From Caldicellulosiruptor morganii (lineage in GTDB: Bacteria > Bacillota > Thermoanaerobacteria > Caldicellulosiruptorales > Caldicellulosiruptoraceae): a DNA stretch of 64,000 nucleotides. The stretch is taken from positions 1,012,001 through 1,076,000 of the forward strand of contig NZ_CP113865.1 of assembly GCF_026810225.1 (NCBI RefSeq), in the 5' to 3' direction. Shown here one piece after another: positions 34,138-42,867 of the stretch. Position numbers and translations under genes: made by a program. Numbering within the stretch: position 1 is the stretch's first letter; each line of letters starts with the position of its first letter. Under the pieces are notes generated by a model, which saw only the letters and a program-made list of their open reading frames with translations, had not been told where the DNA came from and did not search any database.

Positions 34138-35323
34138 AAATATTTTGATTGGAATGTGCGGGGGAATAGCGGCATATAAAGTCTGTGAATTGATCAGGCT
34201 TTTAGTAAAATGTGGTTCTAATGTAAAAGTTATTATGACAAAAAACGCAAAGAAGTTCATTACTCCCTTGACAGTGCAAACACTTTCGCAAAACAGGGTT
34301 TATCTTGACACATTTGAAAGTGAGCATTATTACGATATAGAACATATTTCTTTGACAAACTGGGCAGATATCATGGTTGTAGCTCCCGCGACTGCTAATA
34401 TAATAGGAAAATTTGCAAATGGTATTGCTGATGACCTTTTATCAACCACCTTTTTAGCTTTTAATAAACCTGTTTTGATTGTTCCTGCAATGAATTCGAA
34501 TATGTTTGAAAATAGAATTGTTCAGGCAAATATACAGAAGCTAAAGCAATCCGGTGTAGCTATCTTAGATCCAGATGCAGGTTTTCTGGCCTGTGGAGTA
34601 TATGGGAAAGGACGTTATCCTGAAAACCACAGGATTGTAGTTGAAATTGAAAGAATACTTGAAAAGAAGGATTTAGAGGGCAAAAATGTTCTAATTACAG
34701 CAGGACCAACCAGGGAATACTTGGACCCTGTGAGGTTTATTTCTAACAGGTCGTCAGGTAAAATGGGTTTTGCGCTGGCAGAGGAGGCTTATAAAAGAGG
34801 GGCAAAGGTTACATTAATATCAGGTCCTGTTAACATTCAAACCTATGCCAGCATAGAAATTATTAATGTTGAAACAGCTTCTCAGATGTATGATGTAGTA
34901 AAAAGGATAAAGGATGAACATGATATACTTATATTCTCTGCTGCAGTAGCCGACTTCAGACCCAAAGATTTTAAAAGTACAAAGATTAAAAAGGATCAGT
35001 TAGAAAATTTTTACATTGAGTTAGAAAAAAATCCGGACATTTTAAGGTATGCTGGGGAAACCAAAAAAAACGGGCAGATTATTGTGGGATTTTCAGCTGA
35101 GACTGAAAATATAGTAGAAAATTCGCAGAAAAAGCTTTATGAGAAAAATGCAGATTTAATTGTTGCTAACAATGTCCTGCAAGAGGGTGCTGGATTTGAT
35201 GTAGATACCAACATAGTGACACTTGTATCAAAGGATAAGATTATAGAACTTCCAAAGCTCAGTAAAAAAGAAGTGGCAAGTAAAATATTTGACTTCATAG
35301 TGGATTACCTCTGCAAAAAATAG
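34121..35323 (+). CDS. coaBC: Phosphopantothenoylcysteine decarboxylase / phosphopantothenate--cysteine ligase
   Basis: A 400-residue bifunctional coenzyme A enzyme. The N-terminal CoaC flavoprotein has GGIAAYKVCELIR (residues 14-26), the His in EHISLTNWADI, PAMNSNMFEN (~126-135) and the substrate flap region with Cys in LACGVYGKGR. The C-terminal CoaB ligase starts at VLITAGPTREYLDPVRF (~190) and has SSGKMGFALAE and SAAVADFRP. The start overlaps rpoZ. It is placed before priA as usual in Firmicutes. Confidence 0.97.
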   Translation: MSLKDKNILIGMCGGIAAYKVCELIRLLVKCGSNVKVIMTKNAKKFITPLTVQTLSQNRVYLDTFESEHYYDIEHISLTNWADIMVVAPATANIIGKFANGIADDLLSTTFLAFNKPVLIVPAMNSNMFENRIVQANIQKLKQSGVAILDPDAGFLACGVYGKGRYPENHRIVVEIERILEKKDLEGKNVLITAGPTREYLDPVRFISNRSSGKMGFALAEEAYKRGAKVTLISGPVNIQTYASIEIINVETASQMYDVVKRIKDEHDILIFSAAVADFRPKDFKSTKIKKDQLENFYIELEKNPDILRYAGETKKNGQIIVGFSAETENIVENSQKKLYEKNADLIVANNVLQEGAGFDVDTNIVTLVSKDKIIELPKLSKKEVASKIFDFIVDYLCKK

Positions 35324-35357
35324 CAGAGGTAATACTTTTAGTGGGTGGAGTTTTAAA

Positions 35358-37526
35358 ATGATTGCTGAGGTATGTATTAATTATCAAGATGCAAATGTGG
35401 ACAGGACATTTGACTATCTGGTACCAGAACATTTTAAAGAGTTTGTTGAAGTTGGCAAAAGAGTTTATGTAGCGTTTGGAGTTTCAAACAGAGTTGTGGA
35501 AGGTCTTATTGTCAATGTAAAAAATGATACAAATGTTGAGAAAGATAAATTAAAATGTATTCTTGCTGTAATTGATGAGATTCCTGTTGTCTCTGAAGAG
35601 CAAATAAAGCTTGCACTTTCTATTAAAGATTACTATGCTCTTAAACTTGGACAGGCATTGGAGCTGGTTATACCACCTTTTGTAAGTAATAAAGAAATAT
35701 ATCAAATTTCGGTACAAAGAACCGAGCATATAGATTTAGAAGATGAATTTTTAGAGGTTTACAATAGAATCATGAAAAAACCTGTTTTAGCAGATTCGAA
35801 ATTTGCAAGAGAAAACAAAGAAAAAATTATAAGTTTATTTTTAAAAGGACTGCTAAAATATGAACTGAGACCTTTGAAAGATTTGGAAGATAAAATTGAA
35901 AACTCTTTGATGCAACCACATTATACGTTGACAGAGGAACAGAATAAAGCTCTGAGTACAATAAAAACAGCTTTTGATGAAGGAGTTTACAAAAATATTC
36001 TTTTATTTGGAGTAACCGGGAGCGGAAAAACAGAGGTATATATTCAGGCAATGAAGTATGTGGTTGAAAAGGGAAAAAGTGTTATTCTGATGGTGCCAGA
36101 AATTTCTCTTACTCCCCAGATGATTGAAAGGGTTAAAAACAGATTGAATACTGATGTTGTTGTCTATCATAGTAAGATGAGCAGCACACAAAGACAGGTT
36201 GCCTGGTTGAAGTTAAAAAACGGAAAAGCAAAGGTGATAATTGGACCAAGATCGGCTATATTTGCTCCAGCAAAGGAAATAGGTCTTATAATTGTGGATG
36301 AAGAGCATGAACCAAGTTATAAATCTGAAAAATCTCCACGCATAAATGCTGTTGAAGTTGCTCAAATGAGAGCAAAGATAAACAGCATCCCTGTAGTTTT
36401 GGGTTCGGCAACTCCGACGGTTGAGCATTATTTCTGGGCTATTTCGGGAAAGTATATTTTATGTAGTTTGAAAAACAGAATAAACATGAAAATGCCTGAT
36501 GTATTTGTTGTGGATATGAAAAAAGAACTTTTAGAAGGGAATAGATCTATCTTCAGCAGGTTATTGCTATCTGAAATAGAGAAAAATTTGCAGAGAAAAG
36601 AACAGGTTTTACTTTTCTTAAACAGAAGAGGGTACTCACCTGTTGTAATATGTCGTGAATGTGGTTATGTTTATATGTGTAAAAATTGCAGCATCTCTTT
36701 GACATATCACAAGACAGGGTATTTGAAGTGTCATTATTGTAATTACAAGGAGAAATATACAGGTGTTTGCCCTAAGTGTGGGAGTAAATATATGCGCCAG
36801 TATGGAAGTGGAACTCAGAAAATTGAAGATGAGATTAAGATGTATTTCAGGGATGCTAAGGTTTTACGTGTGGACAGAGATACCACTACCAGGAAAAACG
36901 CTATTGAAGAAATTTTCAATAAGTTCAAACAGAAAGAAGCTGATATACTTATTGGCACACAAATGATTGCAAAAGGGCTACACTTTCCTGATCTGACTCT
37001 GGTTGGTGTGGTTAATGCAGATACTATTTTAAATATGCCGGATTTTAGAAGCAAAGAAAGAACATTTCAACTTCTTACTCAAGTAGCTGGAAGAGCAGGA
37101 AGGGAAAAACAAGGAAGAGTGATTATCCAGACCTTCAATCCTGATGATTATAGTGTTGTGGCAGCATCAAAACATGACTATGATAGTTTTTTTAAAGAAG
37201 AGATAAAACTGCGAAAAACATTGGAATATCCTCCCTATGTATACATAGTAAATTTTTTGGTGGTGTCTCACAGTGAGAGGTATGCCAAAAAAGGAATAGA
37301 AAATGTGTATAGATTGCTTGAAGAGTGTTCTAAAACCACTGATGCAAAGATTTATGGACCAAGTGAGAGCCCAATTTTCAAGGTTGAAAATCAATATAGA
37401 TACCATATACTGGTAAAATTTAAGAAGGCTCTTCAGATGATTGAGGTGGCAAATAAGATAAAAGAAAGGTATAATTATAATAATGCTGAACTAATAATAG
37501 ATATAAATCCCTGGAATACACTGTAA
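35358..37526 (+). CDS. priA: Primosomal protein N' (replication restart helicase PriA)
   Basis: PriA restarts stalled forks by binding branched DNA and loading the replicative helicase. The N-terminal 3'-end binding domain opens with VCINYQDANVDRTFDYLVPE. The helicase core has Walker A FGVTGSGKTEVYIQ (near residue 216), DEEHEPSYKSEKSP (~316) and LGSATPT. The zinc module has paired cysteines CRECGYVYMCKNC, CHYC and CPKC (~436-475), then GTQMIAKGLHFPDL and AGRAGR. At 722 residues it is near the short end of the family range. Confidence 0.97.
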   Translation: MIAEVCINYQDANVDRTFDYLVPEHFKEFVEVGKRVYVAFGVSNRVVEGLIVNVKNDTNVEKDKLKCILAVIDEIPVVSEEQIKLALSIKDYYALKLGQALELVIPPFVSNKEIYQISVQRTEHIDLEDEFLEVYNRIMKKPVLADSKFARENKEKIISLFLKGLLKYELRPLKDLEDKIENSLMQPHYTLTEEQNKALSTIKTAFDEGVYKNILLFGVTGSGKTEVYIQAMKYVVEKGKSVILMVPEISLTPQMIERVKNRLNTDVVVYHSKMSSTQRQVAWLKLKNGKAKVIIGPRSAIFAPAKEIGLIIVDEEHEPSYKSEKSPRINAVEVAQMRAKINSIPVVLGSATPTVEHYFWAISGKYILCSLKNRINMKMPDVFVVDMKKELLEGNRSIFSRLLLSEIEKNLQRKEQVLLFLNRRGYSPVVICRECGYVYMCKNCSISLTYHKTGYLKCHYCNYKEKYTGVCPKCGSKYMRQYGSGTQKIEDEIKMYFRDAKVLRVDRDTTTRKNAIEEIFNKFKQKEADILIGTQMIAKGLHFPDLTLVGVVNADTILNMPDFRSKERTFQLLTQVAGRAGREKQGRVIIQTFNPDDYSVVAASKHDYDSFFKEEIKLRKTLEYPPYVYIVNFLVVSHSERYAKKGIENVYRLLEECSKTTDAKIYGPSESPIFKVENQYRYHILVKFKKALQMIEVANKIKERYNYNNAELIIDINPWNTL

Positions 37527-37549
37527 ACAGGAGGTAAAAAAAGTACAAG

Positions 37550-38050
37550 ATGGCTTTGAGAAAGATAAGAACCTACGAAGATGAAATACTTCGGAAGAAA
37601 TCTAAAACTGTTGAAAAGTTTGATAAAAGACTTCATGATCTTATTGATGATATGAAAGAAACTATGTATGAAGCAAATGGAATAGGGCTTGCAGCACCCC
37701 AGGTTGGAATATTGAAAAGAGTGATTGTAATTGATGTGGGTAATGGTGCAGTTGAACTTGTAAATCCTTCTATTGAGTATTCTGAAGGAACCCAGATAGA
37801 TGTTGAGGGTTGTCTCTCAGTTCCCAATGTATGGGGAGAGGTGGAAAGACCGAAAAAGGTGGTTGTAAGAGGTCAGAACAGGTACGGTGAAGAGATTGTA
37901 ATTGAGGCTGAAGATTTAATGGCACGGGCTTTGTGCCACGAGATTGATCACCTTGATGGAATTTTATTTACTGACAAGGTGATAAGGTTTGTGACAGAAC
38001 AGGAAATTGAAGAAAGACGTTCAAAAGGACAAAAGATGGACTTAGAATAA
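37550..38050 (+). CDS. def: Peptide deformylase
   Basis: Removes the N-formyl group from nascent proteins. All three motifs are intact: [10 protein letters not shown] (residues ~42-51), EGCLSVP (with the metal-ligand Cys, ~86-92) and HEIDHLDG (with the two His ligands and catalytic Glu, ~129-136). The 166-residue length fits type 1 or 2 of Gram-positives. ATG at 37550, 11 nt after AGGAGG. It precedes fmt, which adds the formyl group. Confidence 0.98.
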   Translation: MALRKIRTYEDEILRKKSKTVEKFDKRLHDLIDDMKETMYEANGIGLAAPQVGILKRVIVIDVGNGAVELVNPSIEYSEGTQIDVEGCLSVPNVWGEVERPKKVVVRGQNRYGEEIVIEAEDLMARALCHEIDHLDGILFTDKVIRFVTEQEIEERRSKGQKMDLE

Positions 38051-38091
38051 TGGTTCTTAAACACCCAACTATTTTCTGAAAGGAGATAGGA

Positions 38092-39033
38092 TTGCCGTTG
38101 GATATTGTTTTCATGGGAACTCCGGAGTTTGCGGTAAATATATTGCAGAAATTAATTGAAGATCCTTCATTCAATATAAAACTGGTGGTAACTCAGCCGG
38201 ACAAGCCAGTAGGCAGAAAACAGATTTTAACCTCACCACCGGTCAAGGAATTTGCTTTAAAATTCAATCTCAATGTGGTTCAACCTGACAGATTGAAAGG
38301 CAACCAGGAGTTTTTTGAAATCTTAAACAGAATAAATCCAGATGTGATTGTGGTTGTGGCATACGGGAAAATACTTCCAAAAGAAGTTTTACAGATACCC
38401 AGGTATGGATGTATCAATGTTCATGCTTCGCTTTTACCTGAATACAGAGGTGCTGCGCCAATCCAAAGAGCAATTATGGACGGGCGGGATTATACAGGCA
38501 TTACAATTATGAAGATGGATGAAGGACTTGATACAGGAGATATTCTTCTTCAGGAGAGAATAAAAATAGAGTGGACTGATGATGTAATAACACTTTCTAA
38601 AAAGCTTTCCGAACTTGGCGGTAAACTTCTAATTGAGACTTTGAAAAATATCTCAAATATTTCACCGGTAAAACAGGATTCAACAAAAGCCACGTATGCT
38701 CCTCCTATCGAAAAAGATGAAGGTCAGATTTCTTGGGATATGACCGGTATAGAAATTTATAATAAATTTAGAGCTCTGAAAAATTGGCCAGGTATATTTA
38801 CAACCTACAAAGGTAAGCTTTTAAAAATCCATGACATGGAAATTGTAAATAAATGGAAAATAGAAGATGTGCAAAATGGCACAGTTGTGGAAGTTGACGA
38901 CAGTGGGATTGTGGTTAAGTTAAAAGATGGTGCAATTAAAATAAAAGAGCTTCAATTAGAAGGTGGGAAAAAAATAAGTGCAAGAGATTTTGTTAACGGG
39001 TATAAAATAAAAAAAGGTGATATTTTAAGTTAA
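38092..39033 (+). CDS. fmt: Methionyl-tRNA formyltransferase
   Basis: Transfers a formyl group from 10-formyl-THF to initiator Met-tRNA. The N-terminal domain shows DIVFMGTPEFAVNIL (residues 4-18), VTQPDKPVGRKQ, the catalytic NVHASLLPEYRGAAPIQRAI (~108-127) and GITIMKMDEGLDTGDIL. The C-terminal OB-like tRNA-binding domain follows with RALKNWPGIFT. The likely start is TTG at 38092, 8 nt after AAAGGAG. 313 residues, normal. Confidence 0.97.
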   Translation: MPLDIVFMGTPEFAVNILQKLIEDPSFNIKLVVTQPDKPVGRKQILTSPPVKEFALKFNLNVVQPDRLKGNQEFFEILNRINPDVIVVVAYGKILPKEVLQIPRYGCINVHASLLPEYRGAAPIQRAIMDGRDYTGITIMKMDEGLDTGDILLQERIKIEWTDDVITLSKKLSELGGKLLIETLKNISNISPVKQDSTKATYAPPIEKDEGQISWDMTGIEIYNKFRALKNWPGIFTTYKGKLLKIHDMEIVNKWKIEDVQNGTVVEVDDSGIVVKLKDGAIKIKELQLEGGKKISARDFVNGYKIKKGDILS

Positions 39034-39053
39034 AAAGGAGGGGATCATGAGTA

Positions 39054-39749
39054 ATGTTTTACTATTTTGACCCTGTGTATTTGTTTTTTGCAATCCCTGC
39101 CTTTTTAATTTCGATATTTGCACAGATAAGGGTTCAATCTGCTTTTGCAAAGTATTCTAAAATAAGGAGTTTTTCAGGGCTAACCGGTGCAGAAGCAGCA
39201 AAGAGTATTCTTTGGGCAAATGGTATTTATGATGTGAAGGTGGAGTATGTTCCTGGGCTTTTAACAGACCATTATGATCCACGCTTTAAAATACTGAGAC
39301 TTTCAAGTGGTGTATTTAATTCTAATTCCATTGCGGCACTGGGTGTTGCCGCTCACGAGGCAGGACATGCTATACAGCACTATGAAAAATATCCATGGTT
39401 AGCTTTAAGAAGTGCAATGGTGCCGGTTGTTAACATAGGTTCAAACCTTGCATTTCCGTTAATATTAATAGGACTTTTGTTCAAAAATGGAGATATTTTT
39501 ATAAATATTGGAATACTTCTGTTTTGCCTTGCGGTTTTATTTACATTGATTACTTTGCCGGTTGAGCTAAACGCAAGCAGGAGGGCTATTCAGGCTTTAA
39601 AGATGGCAGGAGTAATTATGCCTTCTGAAGAGCAGGGGGTAAGAAAGGTTTTAAATGCTGCAGCAATGACATATGTTGCAGCTGTTGCGGTAGCAATACT
39701 TCAGCTATTATATTATCTGAGTTTAGTTCAAAGAAGAAGGGATGATTGA
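39054..39749 (+). CDS. Zinc metallopeptidase, YugP/DUF2 type
   Basis: A 231-residue membrane peptidase of the YugP family, substrate unknown. A membrane helix begins the protein (YLFFAIPAFLISIFAQI), the zinc motif HEAGHAIQH lies near residues 101-109, and two to three more membrane segments follow (LIGLLFKNGDIFINIGILLFCLAVLF region). The ATG at 39054 is preceded by an overlapping 7-codon frame (ATG at 39047, stop at 39068-39070) that is closer to the ribosome site. The stop overlaps the rsmB start by 4 nt. Confidence 0.9.
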   Translation: MFYYFDPVYLFFAIPAFLISIFAQIRVQSAFAKYSKIRSFSGLTGAEAAKSILWANGIYDVKVEYVPGLLTDHYDPRFKILRLSSGVFNSNSIAALGVAAHEAGHAIQHYEKYPWLALRSAMVPVVNIGSNLAFPLILIGLLFKNGDIFINIGILLFCLAVLFTLITLPVELNASRRAIQALKMAGVIMPSEEQGVRKVLNAAAMTYVAAVAVAILQLLYYLSLVQRRRDD

Positions 39750-41053
39750 AAATTAATACAAGAAGAAGTGCTTTTTTGGTCATTTCTGAAATTGAAAATA
39801 AGAAAAATCCCAATGCAGATACTTTAATGGAAAAGTATCACCGGACGCTAAAAGATCCCAAAGATCGAAAACTTTTTGTTGAGATTGTACATGGAGTTTT
39901 AAAATTTAAAAACCTTCTTGATTACTATATAAATTTTGTTGCAACAAAGGGTGTAAAAGACAAAAGAATCTTAAATGTTTTGCGAATAGCAACGTACGAA
40001 CTTATGTTTCTTGACAGGATTCCCGAATATGCAACGGTCGATGAGGCCTGCAGTCTTGTTGAAAGTATTAATAAGCATCAAAAGGGTTTTGTCAATGCGG
40101 TTCTCAGAAACATAATTAGGAAAAAAGACGAAATAGAGAAGGCACTTGAAAGAGTAAAAGAAACAAATTTGAAGGATTTTCTCTCTATAAAACTTTCATA
40201 TCCAAAGTTTCTTATTGAATATTTAGAACAATCTTATGGGCTGGAAAAAACAATAAAGATTCTTGAATTTTTAAATACCAAACCATTGCAGAGTATAAAG
40301 ATAAATACCAAGAAGATAGATAGAGAAGATTTTTTGAAGAAATTAGAATTAAATGGATACAAATACACTTTGGCAGAGGAGAATAGTGAAATTGTTTATA
40401 TTCTCAGTGGTAATATAAAAGATAGTGATCTTTACAGAGAAGGCTATTTTTATTTCCAGGACCTTGCTTCTTCTCTTGTTGTGAAATGGAATAAAGAAGA
40501 CTTTGAAAGCGCAGGGGCTATACTGGATCTTTGTGCGGCTCCAGGTGGAAAAACTTTTAACTGTGCGGAAATAACAAAAGGTTTTATAATTTCATGTGAT
40601 GTTAATAAGTCAAAAGTTGATCTTCTGAGAAACAACCTGGTAAGACTTGGATTTGACAATGTTGTACCTGCGCAGAGTGATGCTACCATTTTGAATGAAG
40701 ATTTTATAGACAAGTTTGATATTGTCATTGCTGATCTTCCATGTGCTGGTTTTGGGACAATTAGAAAAAAACCTGATATCAAATGGAATAAGACACTTGA
40801 AGATATAGAAAGTTTACATGAGCTTCAATTAAGAATACTTGATAATGCTGCTAAATATGTAAAAGATGGTGGTATAATATTTTACAGTACATGCACTCTT
40901 GGACATAAAGAAAACGAAGATACTGCTAAAGATTTTGTAAAAAGACATAAAGAGTTTTCTATTGTATATCAGAAAACCATTTTTCCTGATGAATATCAAT
41001 GTGATGGATTTTTTATTGCAAAACTCAGGAAAGAGGGCAAGGAAGAAGCATGA
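39746..41053 (+). CDS. rsmB: 16S rRNA (cytosine-967-C5)-methyltransferase RsmB
   Basis: Methylates C967 of 16S rRNA. The N-terminal NusB-like RNA-binding domain (residues 1-140) ends with KHQKGFVNAVLRNIIR. The SAM-binding methyltransferase domain has LDLCAAPGGKT (~253), DLPCAGFGTIRKKPDIKW (motif IV with its Cys, ~330) and YSTCTL (motif VI catalytic Cys, ~379). A TTG start in the TTGA overlap with the upstream gene is used. 435 residues. The rlmN ATG overlaps its stop. Confidence 0.95.
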   Translation: MKINTRRSAFLVISEIENKKNPNADTLMEKYHRTLKDPKDRKLFVEIVHGVLKFKNLLDYYINFVATKGVKDKRILNVLRIATYELMFLDRIPEYATVDEACSLVESINKHQKGFVNAVLRNIIRKKDEIEKALERVKETNLKDFLSIKLSYPKFLIEYLEQSYGLEKTIKILEFLNTKPLQSIKINTKKIDREDFLKKLELNGYKYTLAEENSEIVYILSGNIKDSDLYREGYFYFQDLASSLVVKWNKEDFESAGAILDLCAAPGGKTFNCAEITKGFIISCDVNKSKVDLLRNNLVRLGFDNVVPAQSDATILNEDFIDKFDIVIADLPCAGFGTIRKKPDIKWNKTLEDIESLHELQLRILDNAAKYVKDGGIIFYSTCTLGHKENEDTAKDFVKRHKEFSIVYQKTIFPDEYQCDGFFIAKLRKEGKEEA

Positions 41054-42081
41054 AAAGGCTTATTAAAGATTTTACATTAGATGAGCTCAAAAAGTGGGTA
41101 GAAGAAGCAGGTGAAAGACCTTTTCGTGCAAATCAGATTTTTGAATGGCTTTACAAGAAGAATGCAACAGATGTGAATGCTTTTACAAACATCCCACTTG
41201 CGTTGAGAAAAAAAATAGAAGAGGAGTTTATTTTGAACTCACTGAGGACCATAGAATCTATGTGTGATGGAGAGAGCATAAAGTTTTTATTTGAGTTGGT
41301 TGATAAAAATGCCATTGAATCAGTATTTTTGCCTTATAGCTATGGAAATGCAATATGCATTTCTACTCAGGTTGGTTGCAGAATGAACTGTGCGTTTTGT
41401 GCTTCAGCAATTGGTGGAATGATAAGGAATCTTTCGGCAGGTGAGATGGTAGATCAGATTATCAATGTTGAGAATGTTACTGAAAAGAAAATATCCAATA
41501 TTGTTTTAATGGGAAGCGGAGAGCCGTTTGACAATATTGAAAATGTTTTTAAGTTTATAGATATTGTAAATTCAAAAGAGGGAAAGAATATTGGTGCAAG
41601 GCATATAACAATCTCAACTGTTGGTATTGTGGAAGGAATTTATAAGCTTTCAGAGTATCCAAAGCAGGTTAACCTTGCAATTTCTCTTCATGCGCCGAAT
41701 AACCAGCTGCGAAATGAGCTTGTTCCAATAAATAAAAAATATCCTATTGAAGAAGTGTTAAAAGCTGTTGATTGCTATATAGAAAAGACAAATAGAAGAG
41801 TCACATTTGAGTACGCTTTGATAGATGGTGTAAATGACTCAGACGAATGCGCAAAAGAGCTTGCAAAAATGTTATCCGGAAGGCTTGTTCATGTTAATTT
41901 AATTCCTATAAATCCAGTAAATGAAAAGGGGTTCAAAAGACCCCCACGGGAAAGAATAAGAGAATTTTATAATATTCTTGAGTCATCTGGTATTCAGGTA
42001 ACAATAAGAAGAGAATTGGGAAGCAGTATTGCCGCAGCATGTGGGCAGTTGCGAGCACGCCACTATAAATATATACTCTGA
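41050..42081 (+). CDS. rlmN: 23S rRNA (adenine-2503-C2)-methyltransferase RlmN
   Basis: A radical SAM enzyme that methylates A2503 of 23S rRNA and A37 of some tRNAs. The iron-sulfur motif CRMNCAFC is near residues 110-117, SGEPFDNIENV near 158, and the methyl-carrying C-terminal Cys is in AACGQLRARH. The N-terminal helical domain begins KDFTLDELKKWVEEAGERPFRANQIF with the family's FRA-Q-W pattern. 343 residues. Overlaps rsmB by 4 nt (ATGA). Confidence 0.97.
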   Translation: MKRLIKDFTLDELKKWVEEAGERPFRANQIFEWLYKKNATDVNAFTNIPLALRKKIEEEFILNSLRTIESMCDGESIKFLFELVDKNAIESVFLPYSYGNAICISTQVGCRMNCAFCASAIGGMIRNLSAGEMVDQIINVENVTEKKISNIVLMGSGEPFDNIENVFKFIDIVNSKEGKNIGARHITISTVGIVEGIYKLSEYPKQVNLAISLHAPNNQLRNELVPINKKYPIEEVLKAVDCYIEKTNRRVTFEYALIDGVNDSDECAKELAKMLSGRLVHVNLIPINPVNEKGFKRPPRERIREFYNILESSGIQVTIRRELGSSIAAACGQLRARHYKYIL

Positions 42082-42101
42082 TAAAACAGGAGATGAAGTG
42101 T

Positions 42102-42839
42102 GTGAAGTACATTGCTGCTTCAGAAACTGGAAAAATAAGAACAAACAATGAGGATTATTATCTGGTATTTACAACCAGGGATAGTAGCTTTTCTATTTTT
42201 TTAATTGCAGATGGAATGGGTGGACATAGTGCAGGTGAGGTTGCAAGCAGCTTTGCCTGCAAATATATCCTTGAGTATCTTCTAATAAAATTAAAAAATA
42301 TAAATGAATTAGAAGAACAGGTTATAAAGGAAGCCTATTATTATGCAAACCATAAGATGGCAGAACTTCAGCTGGAAAATCCAGTATGGTATGGAATGGG
42401 TACAACCTTAGCAGGGGTATTTGTTTTAAAAGATAGGGTAATTGTTAGCAATGTAGGCGATTCAAGGGTTTATCTTATCAATGAAAATGGGATACTGCAG
42501 ATAACAGAAGACCATTCTTTAGTCTATGAAATGTATAAGAGTGGTAAAATTACAAAAGAGAAGATATATACACATCCACAGAAAAACATAATTACACGGG
42601 CTATTGGCATAGAAAGGAATATAGAGGTAGATATATACAGATTTAGTTTTCAGGAGTTAGGAGAGAAATGGTATATTTTACTCTGCACAGATGGACTTAC
42701 CAACATGGTTTCAGAGATGTATATAAAAGATACCTTTGAAAAAATTTCATTTGAAAGAATAGGCAAAGTTTTAATTGACAAGGCACTTGAGAATGGTGGC
42801 ATTGACAATATAACAGTGCTTTATTTTACTGCTAAGTAA
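42102..42839 (+). CDS. stp: PP2C-type Ser/Thr protein phosphatase
   Basis: A 245-residue Stp/PrpC-type phosphatase that opposes the PASTA kinase encoded next. Metal-binding motifs: RTNNEDYY (~14-21), ADGMGGHSAGEVAS (~38-51), GDSRVYLI, TDGLTNMV and GGIDNITVLY at the end, all with their Asp residues. The start is the GTG at 42102, 9 nt after AGGAG; an in-frame ATG at 42093 touches that site and is unlikely. It lies 28 bp before the kinase. Confidence 0.95.
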   Translation: MKYIAASETGKIRTNNEDYYLVFTTRDSSFSIFLIADGMGGHSAGEVASSFACKYILEYLLIKLKNINELEEQVIKEAYYYANHKMAELQLENPVWYGMGTTLAGVFVLKDRVIVSNVGDSRVYLINENGILQITEDHSLVYEMYKSGKITKEKIYTHPQKNIITRAIGIERNIEVDIYRFSFQELGEKWYILLCTDGLTNMVSEMYIKDTFEKISFERIGKVLIDKALENGGIDNITVLYFTAK

Positions 42840-42867
42840 AAAAGTTTTAAGAAGGTGATGGGTAAGA

